Assembly (NCBI GenBank): GCA_023627715.1
Contig: JAMAHW010000005.1
Location: 558,001-622,000 of the forward strand
Length of the DNA stretch: 64,000 bases
Reading direction: 5' to 3'
Origin: Periconia sp. R9002
Taxonomy: Eukaryota > Ascomycota > Dothideomycetes > Pleosporales > Periconiaceae
Under the pieces are notes generated by a model that did not search any database, was not told where the DNA came from, and saw only the letters and a list, made by a program, of their open reading frames with translations. The position numbers were made by a program, and so were the translations under genes. Shown here in pieces: positions 1-9,188 of the stretch; the stretch's first letter is position 1, and every line of letters starts with the position of its first letter.

Positions 1-450
1 GGTTGACGCGCTGGCCGGCTGAGCTGGGCAACTGATACCGCTGAGCCGGCCGCGTTTGTTGAGAGGTGTTGGTTTGTATAGGAATCGTGGTTTCTTGTGA
101 ATAGTTACTCCGCCTGAGTATTCTGCCGGTTAGTGTTACTGTCGGGTCCTTTTGAGGCTACGCTCACCAGCTAGCCTTCCGCTGTTGGGTCCTGATTCTT
201 GAAGGAGCTCTTCTTCTATGGGTCTATGCCCATCGGCCAGCCTTCTACTGCGGGGTCCTTTGGATATTGCTCGTCATCGTGAGTTCGTCGAGAAGGTTCG
301 TTTGTATGGGAGATCGCCGTGTTGGGGAACCTACTATGTGGATAAGAAGGTCCGCAGGAGCTCGGTTTGCTGCTCCATCTGCTTCTGTTGTTGCTTGCTA
401 CGCGGGGGTATCCACACTGGATCTATGCACGTTGTCAGCCATCTCTTGTA

Positions 451-905
451 GGGAAATCCATAGCAACTTACTGGTGGGTGCCACATTTCTTCATGCCTCT
501 TCCTTATCCCCTCTCCATCTCCATCTCCATCTCCACCTCCACCTCCACCAAAACTAGGCATCCTATCAGCCAACTGTCATATGGAAATCCATAACCAACT
601 TACTAGTGGATACCACGTCACTTCCCGTCTCAACGGCCGCTCTGTTTCCCCTCCATCTCCATCTCCACCAAAACTAGGCATGTTGTCAGCCAACTGTTGT
701 ATGGAAATCCATAACCAACTTACTAGTGAATACCACGTCACTTCCTCCCTCAACGGTCGCTCCCTTGTCCCCTCCATCTCCATCTCCATCCCCGCCTCCT
801 CTCCACCTCCTCTCCACCTCCATCTCCCTCCATATCCATCTCCACTAGAACTACGCATGTTGTCAGTGAACTGTTGTTATCAAAAGCCATAGCCAACTTA
901 CTAGA
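451..905. repeat. Degenerate tandem repeat, unit about 120-180 bp
   Basis: Four successive copies start at about 451, 581, 701 and 881. Each begins with a version of 'ggaaatccataaccaactta', continues with a run of 'ccatctccatct' pyrimidine repeats, and ends with 'aactaggcatgttgtcagcc'. Copies two and three are the most alike. Unit length varies because the internal CCATCT run expands and contracts. No coding role is apparent. Confidence 0.75.
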
Positions 906-2055
906 GGGAAATCATGTTTCTTCCCCCACCTCGCCTTCACCGCTGCCTCCTTGTCCACCCTCTGTTCCCCGCCGTCACGTTCACCTCTTCCTCCACCCTT
1001 TCCCTCTTGGTGTCCCAGTCGCTATATATCGTAGAGAATCAATAATGATTGCCCGTGAAAATGCCCACTCGGCGGCTTCGAAGTCCGTTGTGCTTCTCTA
1101 CCAACGAGGGTGTGTTATTGCTTGGACTGCAGTGAGGTCATCCACCTTCGAGTGCGGTGGCTTCCGTGTGTAAGTTAAGATGGTCGTTGTCTGGTGGTGA
1201 GGATGTGGTGGGCTTGGATATGGGCCCTGTAATTGAGTCGTCGGATGGAAGGGATCACTTAGGGCACTTGAATCGGATTTGCTGTTGTGGTGAACCGTCT
1301 TCCAGTCCGGGGTAGTCTTGGATCGAGTATTGCCATTTTCGTGCTCCAAGGAGGGGAGAAGAGTACGTTTCCTGGATTGGCAAACGGTCCATCTTTAAGC
1401 ATACACTTCCGCTCTCCAGCACAACGGATATTTCCCTGTTCATGCATCGTCAATCATCACGCCCTTCACGCTATGAAGTGGAGTGCTGCTTGTGAATCGG
1501 GGGCCCAAAGTATGCAACCGCTAATGATCGGATGGGAAGGTGTGTTGTCGAAACACTGCAGTATATAAAGCGGTAGTCTGTATGCGCGCAATCCGTCGGT
1601 AGGAAGCAATGTTCGATAATTGAAGAGAAAGCATCATCGTCGCTGTCAAGAGAAGGACAAATCGATGAGAAGAGCTCGATAAAAAGAAAAACCATGTCGT
1701 GAACAAACAAGAAATGTATCGAAGCTGACGAAAAATAACTGAACGATTTGCAATGAATGGTCTTCAACCAGGCTTGCTTCATTGCCACCTCATGTAGAAA
1801 TCAATGACCATTATGTCTGTACTGAGGACCTAGAGATTGAGGTGGTGACAAAGTATTGAAGGCGGTGTGAAAGATAGGTGTAGAACTGGCGGCGAAACTC
1901 TGGACGTGGTAGTAAGTATTGCTCCAAAACCGATTTGATACCAGTGAGTGTGATGTTGCATCAAACAAAGGTGGGTTCGCTTCTTGAGGGCTTTCCTGAA
2001 TGAGTTCGGAAACGATTCGTTCGCGTCATGAGCTCGCTGGTGCTGTAGCTTAGTT

Positions 2056-2219
2056 CAGTGATGGCTTGTGGGTGAGAAGCGTCTCCACCGTCCACTTCTC
2101 AATGTTCTGTTGTTCGTTCTCCTTCAACTGGGTATAAGCTCCAGTGATGGCTTGCTCGGCAAGAAGCCTCTCCGCCGTCCGCCTCTCAATGTTCTGTTGT
2201 TCATTCTCCTTCAACTAGA
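2056..2219. repeat. Two-copy direct repeat, about 87-bp period
   Basis: The block from 'cagtgatggcttg' to 'tctccttcaact' occurs twice in a row, with the second copy starting near 2142. The copies differ mostly by scattered substitutions. The forward frame stays open through both, but the product is just a repeated leucine-rich peptide with no family resemblance, so I do not call a gene. Confidence 0.7.
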
Positions 2220-2710
2220 TGACGAACTGGACCGCTCGCTGCAGGATAGAGCCTTTGTTCTTCTCACAGCCCGGAATAATCTTAGCAGGATTGTTGATTC
2301 ATTTATCAATTGTGTCATGGCGTCTTTCCATCAAAAATATGAGATGACGTATAGACGGAGAAGAATGGCCGATGATGGATCCTGAGGTGAGGTGTGGTGA
2401 CGGATTTTGAAAGGGACTAGGGAGAATGAGTCTCCGAATGTGAAGCTTGTCTATGTCTGATCCACGAAAGCCTGGAGGGGGGGGGGTTGTAATCTGCGTC
2501 CGTTCCGCATCGACGGACTGGCTGTCGAGTTTTCGGCGTATGTACACTCAAAAAAACATAAGGAGGGCGGATGAGGTGGCCTGTTCATTGGTTTGGAGCA
2601 TCGGTCTCCAGCAAGGCCTTCCCTCCCGTACTCGCGCTGCCTTTTCTGTCGAAGCCTTCTCCTCCTGTACCTGGAGTTCAACATAGCATTCAGAGTAGCT
2701 TGCTGATCGA

Positions 2711-3160
2711 AGCGAAAAGCCATTGCGTTTCCCTAAGCGGGAGCGTTAACAAGAAGAGTAGATAATGTGGAAGTTGTCCTAGCAAACTCGCGTACAAGAA
2801 GGGGATTTGCGAATCGCGAGGAAAATAAACCCACAGGGCCGCGGTAGTAGCGAAAGGCTATTGCGTTTCCCTGAGCGGGAGCGTTATCAAGAAAAGTAGA
2901 TAACGTGGAAGTTGCCCTAGCAAACTCGCGTACGGGAAGGGGATTTGCGAATCGCCAGGAAAATAAACCCACAGGGCTACAGTAGTTCTTGAGAGCTGGC
3001 TGCTGTAGAGCGGTAATAAGAAGAGTAGATAATGTAGAAGTTGCCCTAGCAAACTCGCGTACAAGAAGGTGATTTGCGAATTGCGAGGGAAATAAACCCA
3101 CAGGGCCGCGGTAGTCCTCGAGAGCTGGCTGCTGTGGAGTCTCCAGTAAGCGTTCAATCG
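2711..3160. repeat. Minisatellite, 138-bp unit, about 3.2 copies
   Basis: Three nearly full copies and one partial copy share the blocks 'agtagataatgtggaagtt', 'ctagcaaactcgcgtac' and 'aaaataaacccacagggc'. The unit length is a multiple of three, so the minus strand stays open through all copies (2733-3176) and encodes a repeated peptide containing VGLF and REFARAT. I cannot assign it to a family. It lies downstream of the cysteine-rich gene at 3703-5880. Confidence 0.85.
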
Positions 3161-3262
3161 CTGCCGTTATTCTCATCTGGTCGACGGGGTTGTCGTTGAT
3201 GTTTGTTCATTGGAAGGACAGGGCTATTGCCACTCGCCTCGCCGGTGGGCTGTCGTTGATGC

Positions 3263-3334
3263 GGGCTGTCGTTGGTTGATGGGTTGTCGTTGGTTGATGG
3301 GTTGTCGTTGGTTGATGGGTTGTCGTTGGTTGAT
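3263..3334. repeat. Perfect-to-near-perfect 18-bp tandem repeat, four copies
   Basis: The unit 'gggttgtcgttggttgat' occurs four times head to tail, the first copy with one C/T difference. On the minus strand it would read as a repeated Asn/Asp/Pro/Ser/Thr-rich hexapeptide. It sits between the 138-bp array and the 56-bp array. Confidence 0.9.
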
Positions 3335-3342
3335 GCTGGCCT

Positions 3343-3629
3343 CGCCCCTTCTACGAAACATTGCTGCCCGCTTTGCAAGTCTAAAACTCGCAGGACTCGT
3401 CGCCCCTTGCGAAACATTGCTGTTCGCTTTGCAAGTCTAAAACTTGCAGGACTCCTCGCCCCTTCTGCGAAACCTTGCTGTTCGCTTTGCAAGTCTAAAA
3501 CTTGCAGGACTCGTCGCCCCTTGCGAAACATTGCTGTTCGCTTTGCAAGTCTAAAACTCGCAGGACTTTCGCCCCTTGCGAAACATTGCTGTTCGCTTTG
3601 CAAGTCAATACTCGCAGGACTCCTAGCTT
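3343..3629. repeat. Minisatellite, 56-59-bp unit, five copies
   Basis: Five consecutive copies share 'gaaacattgctgttcgcttt' and 'gcaagtctaaaacttgcagg'. Differences are mainly single substitutions and a 2-3 base length change after 'cgcccctt'. Each unit contains a small inverted repeat (gcaagt...acttgc) that could form a hairpin. The array ends about 75 bp from the stop codon of the minus-strand gene at 3703, so it probably lies in or near that gene's 3' untranslated region. Confidence 0.9.
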
Positions 3630-3702
3630 TCTGCTTCCCAACATCAATGTTGCAAAACTGCCCGAGGCACTAGTCTTTCTGGATAGAAAGGGGGTTGAAT
3701 AC

Positions 3703-5880
3703 TCACACGGGTTTACCTCTCGAGGCCTTACCGCCGCAAGCGCTACACAGGTATTTTTGGGCTTTCTGAACCCAACTCTTGATAGGCTTACCGCTATTGC
3801 AGCCGTTGCCCTCACACTGCCCATCTGCTGGCCGTGGGCGACTTGGAACTGTCCTTGGACCTTTTTGCTCGCTCATTGGCTTGCAACCATTCCCTGCGCA
3901 AGTGGAACACAGGTACTTACCGTGTTTCGAAGCCCAGCTTCGGATTGGCTTAACGCAGCCGGTGTTCTCGCAGAGCCCGTCTGCTGGCCGTGAGTGAGTT
4001 GGAACTGTCCTTGGACCTTTTTGCTTGCTCATTGGCAGGCAATTATTCGAAGTGCAAGCGGAACATAGGTACTTATCATGTTTCCCAACCCAGCTTCGGA
4101 TTGGCCTAGGGCAGCCGCTATTCTCGCAGAGCCCGTCTGCTGGCCGCGGGTGAGTTACCGGAATCCTGTTCGACTTCGGTATACCCCTGCGCCGGCGCAA
4201 ATCATTAGTTTTGGACTGTGCGTGGTGATCCTTACACAGATATTTCTTTGCTGACGATCTCCAGGACAACAAAGGCTGATCGCAGCCCGACTCATGCTCG
4301 CATAGCCCGTCAGATGGTTTCTCGTGAGGCGGATTAAAATTCTTGAGACGTTCAAGTCGCGCCTCCTCGTCATCTACTGTTCGTCTCTGCCCCTTACGCT
4401 TCTGCCACTTATAGCAATTATGGCAAAGGCGTTCATTGGTCTTGGGATCATCTGTATTCGCGTAATACCAATCCTTCTCTCCGTTGTACGGACGCTGACA
4501 ATGGTGGCAGGGTAGCCCTTTCGGAATACCACGTCCTCTCCAGCCTTGTGAAAAGGTCCATGTCGAGTTGAGACCGGGGGCCTTTGGATCGCTGAAGCCC
4601 CCTTTTTTTCGGATATTATTGAAAATGGTATAAATGGAATCGTTGACCCATTTTTGGGTGACATCACCCCTGTATCCAGGATCGCTAACGGTGCCAAAAA
4701 GCAACATAAAAAGACCTTCGCTCAAGATGGGAACCCATGGTGGAGAATTCCGATGGTATTGAGCGAGATGCCGAAGATTGATCTTCGTTCCTGGCTTTCT
4801 GACCGCCTCAATATGTCGGCCCTTCTCTGATGGCTTTGGGTGGGTATAGTTGTGCCAGCGCTGGAGTACACTAAACTTGCCAGTCGCTGATCCAACATAT
4901 AGCCGCGGGTGGGGCTCTCCCCGTAGCCGCAAAATATCCAGGTATACACCTTGCTCCGACAAAACCTCGTTGCTAGGCCTCGGGAGCTTCAATAAGGTAT
5001 CCACAGAAAAGTCTCCTTTTCCGATTACCTCAATAGTTGTATCGGGAATCCCAGCCATGACCCTGTCGCATAGATAGCTCGGGTTGCTTTTAAAAAGACC
5101 GGCAAACCGCTTGATAATCGTATCATGGTTAAGCCCGGTTTTCTCTTCAGATTCCAAGCTACAAACTTCTTGAAGTTGAGAAATCAAGAAAAAAAGGCAC
5201 GAATATACGAAATCTCGTCTGCGCTGTAGGTCCTCTGTGGAGATCTTGACGTCTGAAAGCGGGAAACCCAGACGAGCATCATTAGCCACAGGGATAAACT
5301 TTCTGGGAGTTACTGTTGTAGAGCCTTCACTATGAGGAGACTCGTCCACGCTATCGTCTTGAACCTCGCCTTCGTCCCCATCAAAAGGCTCGTATTCGCC
5401 TTCATCCTCGAGAAGACGCTGATCATTTTCGTTATCTTCATTATCGCTGAAGATAAAGTCCGAATCCTCGAGAAATTCTAGATCATCGAGGAATTCTGGA
5501 TCCTCGGAATGAGCCCGCATGTCGGACTCGTAATCATTGCCGTCATCCTCGGAATCTGGCTCTGGGGCTTTCATCTTGCCCTTTCCCTTATCGGAAATTT
5601 TGATTGTTTTACGAGCCCTCATCTCGGACTCGTAATCATTGCCGTCATCCTCGGAATCTGGCTCTGGGGCTTTTCTCTTCCCCTTTCCTTTCTTCTCTTT
5701 CTCCCCCTTCCCCTTCTCCTCTTTCTTCCCCTTCTTCCCCTTCTTCTCCTCCTGCTCCGGTTCTGCAAGCATTTCCTCAAACGCATAATTGGAGTACTCT
5801 TGGAGGTTCGTCGCCATATTGACCGTGGCCTTCTGAGCAGCACCACGTCGCGGCCTACTGGTGGAGGAGGAAGCAGACAT
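3703..5880 (-). CDS. GIY-YIG-like nuclease domain protein with repeated cysteine modules
   Basis: Single-exon frame of 725 residues starting at the ATG at 5880. Residues 40-180 are low complexity: Lys/Gly/Glu-rich, then strongly acidic, including a near-exact duplicated block around APEPDSEDDGNDYES. Residues 305-390 resemble a GIY-YIG fold: GVY (311-313), YVGSATG (328-334), Arg341 in QRW and Glu388 in SEG are in plausible positions. A CxxC...CxxC zinc ribbon follows at about 453-490. The C-terminus (535-725) has four related modules of the pattern PADGLCE-x-GC...SW...KYLC..C, likely metal-binding. A role in cutting or binding nucleic acid is inferred only. The last modules are near-repeats at DNA level (period about 129 bp), and minisatellites follow the gene. 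A domesticated or selfish endonuclease is possible. Confidence 0.75.
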   Translation of the reverse strand: MSASSSTSRPRRGAAQKATVNMATNLQEYSNYAFEEMLAEPEQEEKKGKKGKKEEKGKGEKEKKGKGKRKAPEPDSEDDGNDYESEMRARKTIKISDKGKGKMKAPEPDSEDDGNDYESDMRAHSEDPEFLDDLEFLEDSDFIFSDNEDNENDQRLLEDEGEYEPFDGDEGEVQDDSVDESPHSEGSTTVTPRKFIPVANDARLGFPLSDVKISTEDLQRRRDFVYSCLFFLISQLQEVCSLESEEKTGLNHDTIIKRFAGLFKSNPSYLCDRVMAGIPDTTIEVIGKGDFSVDTLLKLPRPSNEVLSEQGVYLDILRLRGEPHPRLYVGSATGKFSVLQRWHNYTHPKPSEKGRHIEAVRKPGTKINLRHLAQYHRNSPPWVPILSEGLFMLLFGTVSDPGYRGDVTQKWVNDSIYTIFNNIRKKGGFSDPKAPGLNSTWTFSQGWRGRGIPKGLPCHHCQRPYNGEKDWYYANTDDPKTNERLCHNCYKWQKRKGQRRTVDDEEARLERLKNFNPPHEKPSDGLCEHESGCDQPLLSWRSSAKKYLCKDHHAQSKTNDLRRRRGIPKSNRIPVTHPRPADGLCENSGCPRPIRSWVGKHDKYLCSACTSNNCLPMSKQKGPRTVPTHSRPADGLCENTGCVKPIRSWASKHGKYLCSTCAGNGCKPMSEQKGPRTVPSRPRPADGQCEGNGCNSGKPIKSWVQKAQKYLCSACGGKASRGKPV

Positions 5881-7250
5881 TGTTGAAGAGGATTTTTGAA
5901 AAAATCAAGTTTTGTTTTGAAATTGAAAGAGAGCTGAATACTCGTTATAGAAGCTTGCAGAATGTCACTGATGCGTTTGCAGAGAGAAAGATTCATGTCT
6001 CTATTCTTGCTTAGGTCTACCACTCCTCCTCCTGCACCGCAGTTTCCCTTTGTAAAGTCACGCCATAAAGATTGAGGAAGGCACTTTACGCATCGCGACC
6101 GCTAGTACTAATTTAGTAGTAGATACTGAGGAAGGTAATTTCTTTATATGATGTCACCAGCTACTACGGCAACCTCGACCTACGAAAGGCAGCACCGAGT
6201 GAATTCGTAGACACCGTCTTTTCACAGGCTCGGTGGTTAGCCGGAGAAGAAGCGCATCACCGTCGCTTGTACTGGAAGCAGGAACTGGAAGGCCTTCGTG
6301 TACACAGACAAGGACGTGGCCGCGGCAGTCAAGCAGTGTGCCAGCCTGTTGCGAGTGTCATCCTCCCATCTCCACGTCTGGGTTATGCAAAAAATCATGC
6401 ATTTACTAAAGTGCGACGACTTTACGCCAGACATCATGGACATGGGGATCTACTCTGATTCTGTCTGCACAAGGCTTGAACACTCAAAGTTCCTACTACC
6501 ATCTCGGTGCTCTGCTAGCCATCCAGCTGCAGAGTGCAATGAAGCCGCAGGACTTGCAGCTGGTGCGGACGTACGTCACGTCTGCAGGCGTCAGCGATCA
6601 CGACCAAGGACTGATTGCACAGCATTCTCATAGCCAATGGCCGTTGCCGATTAGTGGAGTCCAGGAAGACCCGGAAAAAGTCGTGTTAAAGAAGTTGATC
6701 AAGGCGTTTGAAGAGGTTGATGTTCAGTCGGGCGATGTATCGAGTCAGGATGGAACTCCTCCACCCGGTAGGACGTAAGCTGTTCAGAGTGATGATCGAA
6801 TTTTCACTAAGGATCAGCAAGTGTCTGGTCAAAGGCGAATGCAAAGTTGCATACGCAATCTAGTAGCAATACAAGGAGGCGCTGAGTCGGGTGGCAGGTG
6901 CATGAACAATACGAAATTCTTTAATAGTTCCTTAGACGAATCTTATGGATACGAATCTAGCTGAGTAGTTGGCTCGAATTCTGCGCACTCTTATATGCCT
7001 CTAACGGTACCTATCAGCACCTTTACGTCTAAGAAACTTCTCCTGCGCCTATCCCCTCGCTCCATGGCGTGCCTTGCAACAACAAGATACCTTGAACTTC
7101 AGGTACAGAGTCATTTATTATCGAGACCTCACATAGCGTAACGTATTAAGACACTAATTATGTACTGTAACCACCCTAGTTAACTAACTTTGTACCCGCG
7201 ATATAAATATCGAGCTTCCTTATGTATAGAAGTCATCAACAAGCCAGCCA
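5881..7250. other. Intergenic stretch with a possible gene remnant
   Basis: Apart from the weak remnant at 6170-6779, I see only AT-rich intergenic sequence. The interval 6780-7250 carries no frame or repeat I can support. Confidence 0.5.
6170..6779 (+). pseudogene. Possible degenerate gene fragment, family not recognised
   Basis: Several partly open forward frames overlap here with protein-like composition. Examples are SYYHLGALLAIQLQS and KPQDLQLVRTYVTSAGV, followed by an acidic tail ending at the TAA at 6777, and an upstream frame containing ARWLAGEEAHHRRLYW. They are in different frames and I could not find GT-AG introns that join them. The C-terminal part loosely resembles the end of fungal Zn2Cys6 regulators, which I do not claim. 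It could be a decayed exon cluster or chance. Confidence 0.25.
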
Positions 7251-8389
7251 TCAAACACAATACACCAACTTCTTCGCGCTGACCTTCCCCTTGCGCATCA
7301 AATCCAAGCCCTGCTCAATCGCTTCCAACCCTCCCTTCTTGTTAACTTCCACTGGATGGGGCTTGACTTTCCCAGCAACCAGATACTTTTCAATTACAGT
7401 GATCCAAGCACTGCACATAATCAAATCATCCTAAACACTCAGTCAGCAAACCATCCCGCTTCCACGAAGCTCAAACAAAGACCTACCAATATCGGCGGCC
7501 GCTCGTACAACCCATCCAGCGCAACCGTCTCCCCATTGACACTCCATGCAAGAATCCAATCCGCCTTGATTTCCGGCCTGGTAGCTTTGATGCGATCGCT
7601 ATACGGTTCCAGCGCCGTGTACCTCCCCCCTTTTTGGCCTATCGCTTGATAACACATCGACATGGTAACAGCACTCCCAATGCAATCCAACACACACTCA
7701 AGCCTATCCTTCGTATACGCTCTAATATCCTTCCCGCACGTCGGCGACGCATAGTCAAACACCTTGCGCGCCCCATACTTCATCACCATCGCCGCATTCC
7801 GTGGGGAGCAAGTCGCAATCGGGACGCATCCAATCTGGCTCAACACCTGAATCAACACCGTCCCCGTAGCCGTAGCACCCCCATTCACCAACACGACCCG
7901 CCCGCGTGCAGACTCCACAACCGCCCGCTTCCCCGGCTCCGGCAGCGACGGAAATCGCAGCGACCGCACCACGTACGCCGCCGTCACCAGCGCAACCGGC
8001 ATGCTAGCCGCCGCCTCGAGCGATATCCGCGCCGGCACGACAATCGCCAGTTCCGACTTGATCGCGACGTACTGCGCAAACGCCCCGTTCCCCGGCTGCA
8101 GCGGATTCGACCCGAAGACGCAGCTGCATACCCGCGTCCCGAGAGCGAGTGGCTTGATGCAATCCGCACCGACGGCGACGACCGTGCCGGAGAAATCGGC
8201 GCCTGCGACGGCGCCCACGACCGTTGAGAGATCGAGGAGTTTGTGGTCGGATGGGTTGAGGGCTACGGCGTGGACTTTGATGAGGAGGTGGTTGGGGGCG
8301 AGGGGTGGGAGGGGTTGCGTGGTTCTTAGTTTCAGTTTGCCAGGGCCGGTGGCTATCAGGGCACGGTGGGTTGGGGGAAGGGTTTGCAT
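7251..8389 (-). CDS. ToxD/LovC-like zinc-independent enoyl or quinone oxidoreductase (MDR family)
   Basis: Two exons: 8389-7487 and 7430-7251, with a 56-nt intron (7431-7486). The 360-residue product starts at the ATG at 8389. It has the medium-chain dehydrogenase layout: a GroES-like N-terminus (KVHAVALNPSDHK; GADFSGTVVAVG) and a Rossmann part with a Gly/Ala-rich loop (VLVNGGATATGTVLIQVLSQ). The tail restored by the intron, with KVKPHPVEV and KVSAKKLVY, is diagnostic of the ToxD-like subfamily. Such enzymes use NADPH to reduce activated double bonds and often act in trans with polyketide synthases; none is visible here. It is divergent from the damaged transporter at 9189-10776, so both may be leftovers of a secondary-metabolite locus (inference). 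Confidence 0.88.
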
Positions 8390-9188
8390 GGTGTTTGTTG
8401 TTGTTGTTTTTGAGGGAGGTGGAGGTTAGGGTACGGCAGTGGTATTGGTGATGTTTGTTTTTATTCTTTTCCGCGTGGTGAATGTTCAGTGCTGTTTGGT
8501 AGTAGTAAATGAGGTAAGAATAGCCAAGACGCGCTTTCCTCTGTCTTGGGATTCGACGACCGATGATGTGGAAGGAGCTACAGTTCGCGCACGGTGTGGA
8601 TGAGAATCCGGTATTGCTGACGTCGGACAGCCGGTAGCGCATTCGGGGTTCAATTCGGAGGACCGAGTCGTAAGAACTTTGTTTGGAGGACCGAAATACT
8701 TCGGACGTTTCTGTTGTTGGACTTCGATCGTTGTGGCTTGGTATCGCGGGTAAGATCGAGAATTGGAGTCTTCGAGGAAGTGACGCGTGTCTTTCCCATA
8801 CGAAGTAGCAACAGAATTTCATCACGACCCTTTTAAAGCGCTTTTTTGAACTGGGTCTAGGAAGCCTAGATAGTATTCGTACTATTCAAATGACCTCAAG
8901 TGCTATTGATCATCATTATCACAAGCAGCAGCAGCAGCAGCAGCAGCAGCATTTGTTTGAGTTGAACAATTGAAAGAGCTTTGTCTCAACAAACACGATG
9001 ATCCAAAAGGAAAAACACTCAAAAAGGTAGATCACCTTTGATACCAGAGAACCCCCAAAAAAAAAGAAAGTCGAGGGCGTTATAGTCCTAGGTGACTAGA
9101 GCAGAGACCTTTAAAAGAAAGAAGGCCACAGTAAACAGCAAATAAAACACTTTTTTTCTATTTAGTTTACTTACTCCTTTTAAATATA
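8390..9188. other. Divergent intergenic region with CAG microsatellite
   Basis: This is the shared upstream region of the reductase (-) and the damaged MFS gene (+). It contains a trinucleotide run at 8924-8951. From about 9000 onward it becomes AT-rich, which continues into the transporter's 5' end. No other gene is apparent. Confidence 0.6.
8924..8951. repeat. (GCA)n microsatellite, about nine units
   Basis: An uninterrupted GCA/CAG run, not inside a recognisable coding frame. Confidence 0.95.

Larger units (their letters stand above)
1..3260. other. Gene-poor repeat region at the left edge
   Basis: I see no convincing gene here. The open frames are short, overlap on both strands and lie in simple or tandemly repeated sequence. 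The stretch holds pyrimidine-rich degenerate repeats (about 450-900), an 80-90 bp direct duplication (about 2056-2219) and a 138-bp tandem array (2711-3160), listed separately. The interval 900-2050 shows no recognisable motif, splice pattern or repeat. Confidence 0.6.

Noticed and set aside
2711..3629. CRISPR-like arrays
   Set aside because: Repeats are directly adjacent with no unique spacers, unit sizes differ between arrays, and the genome is eukaryotic; these are minisatellites.
7634..8227. Arg/His-rich plus-strand frame of 197 codons
   Set aside because: It is the complement of GC-rich reductase codons, a typical shadow frame.
8004..8825. Long minus-strand frame overlapping the reductase
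   Set aside because: It lies in another frame of the reductase 5' half and the upstream leader, with low-complexity Arg/Pro/His composition; the overlapping MDR frame is clearly the real one.
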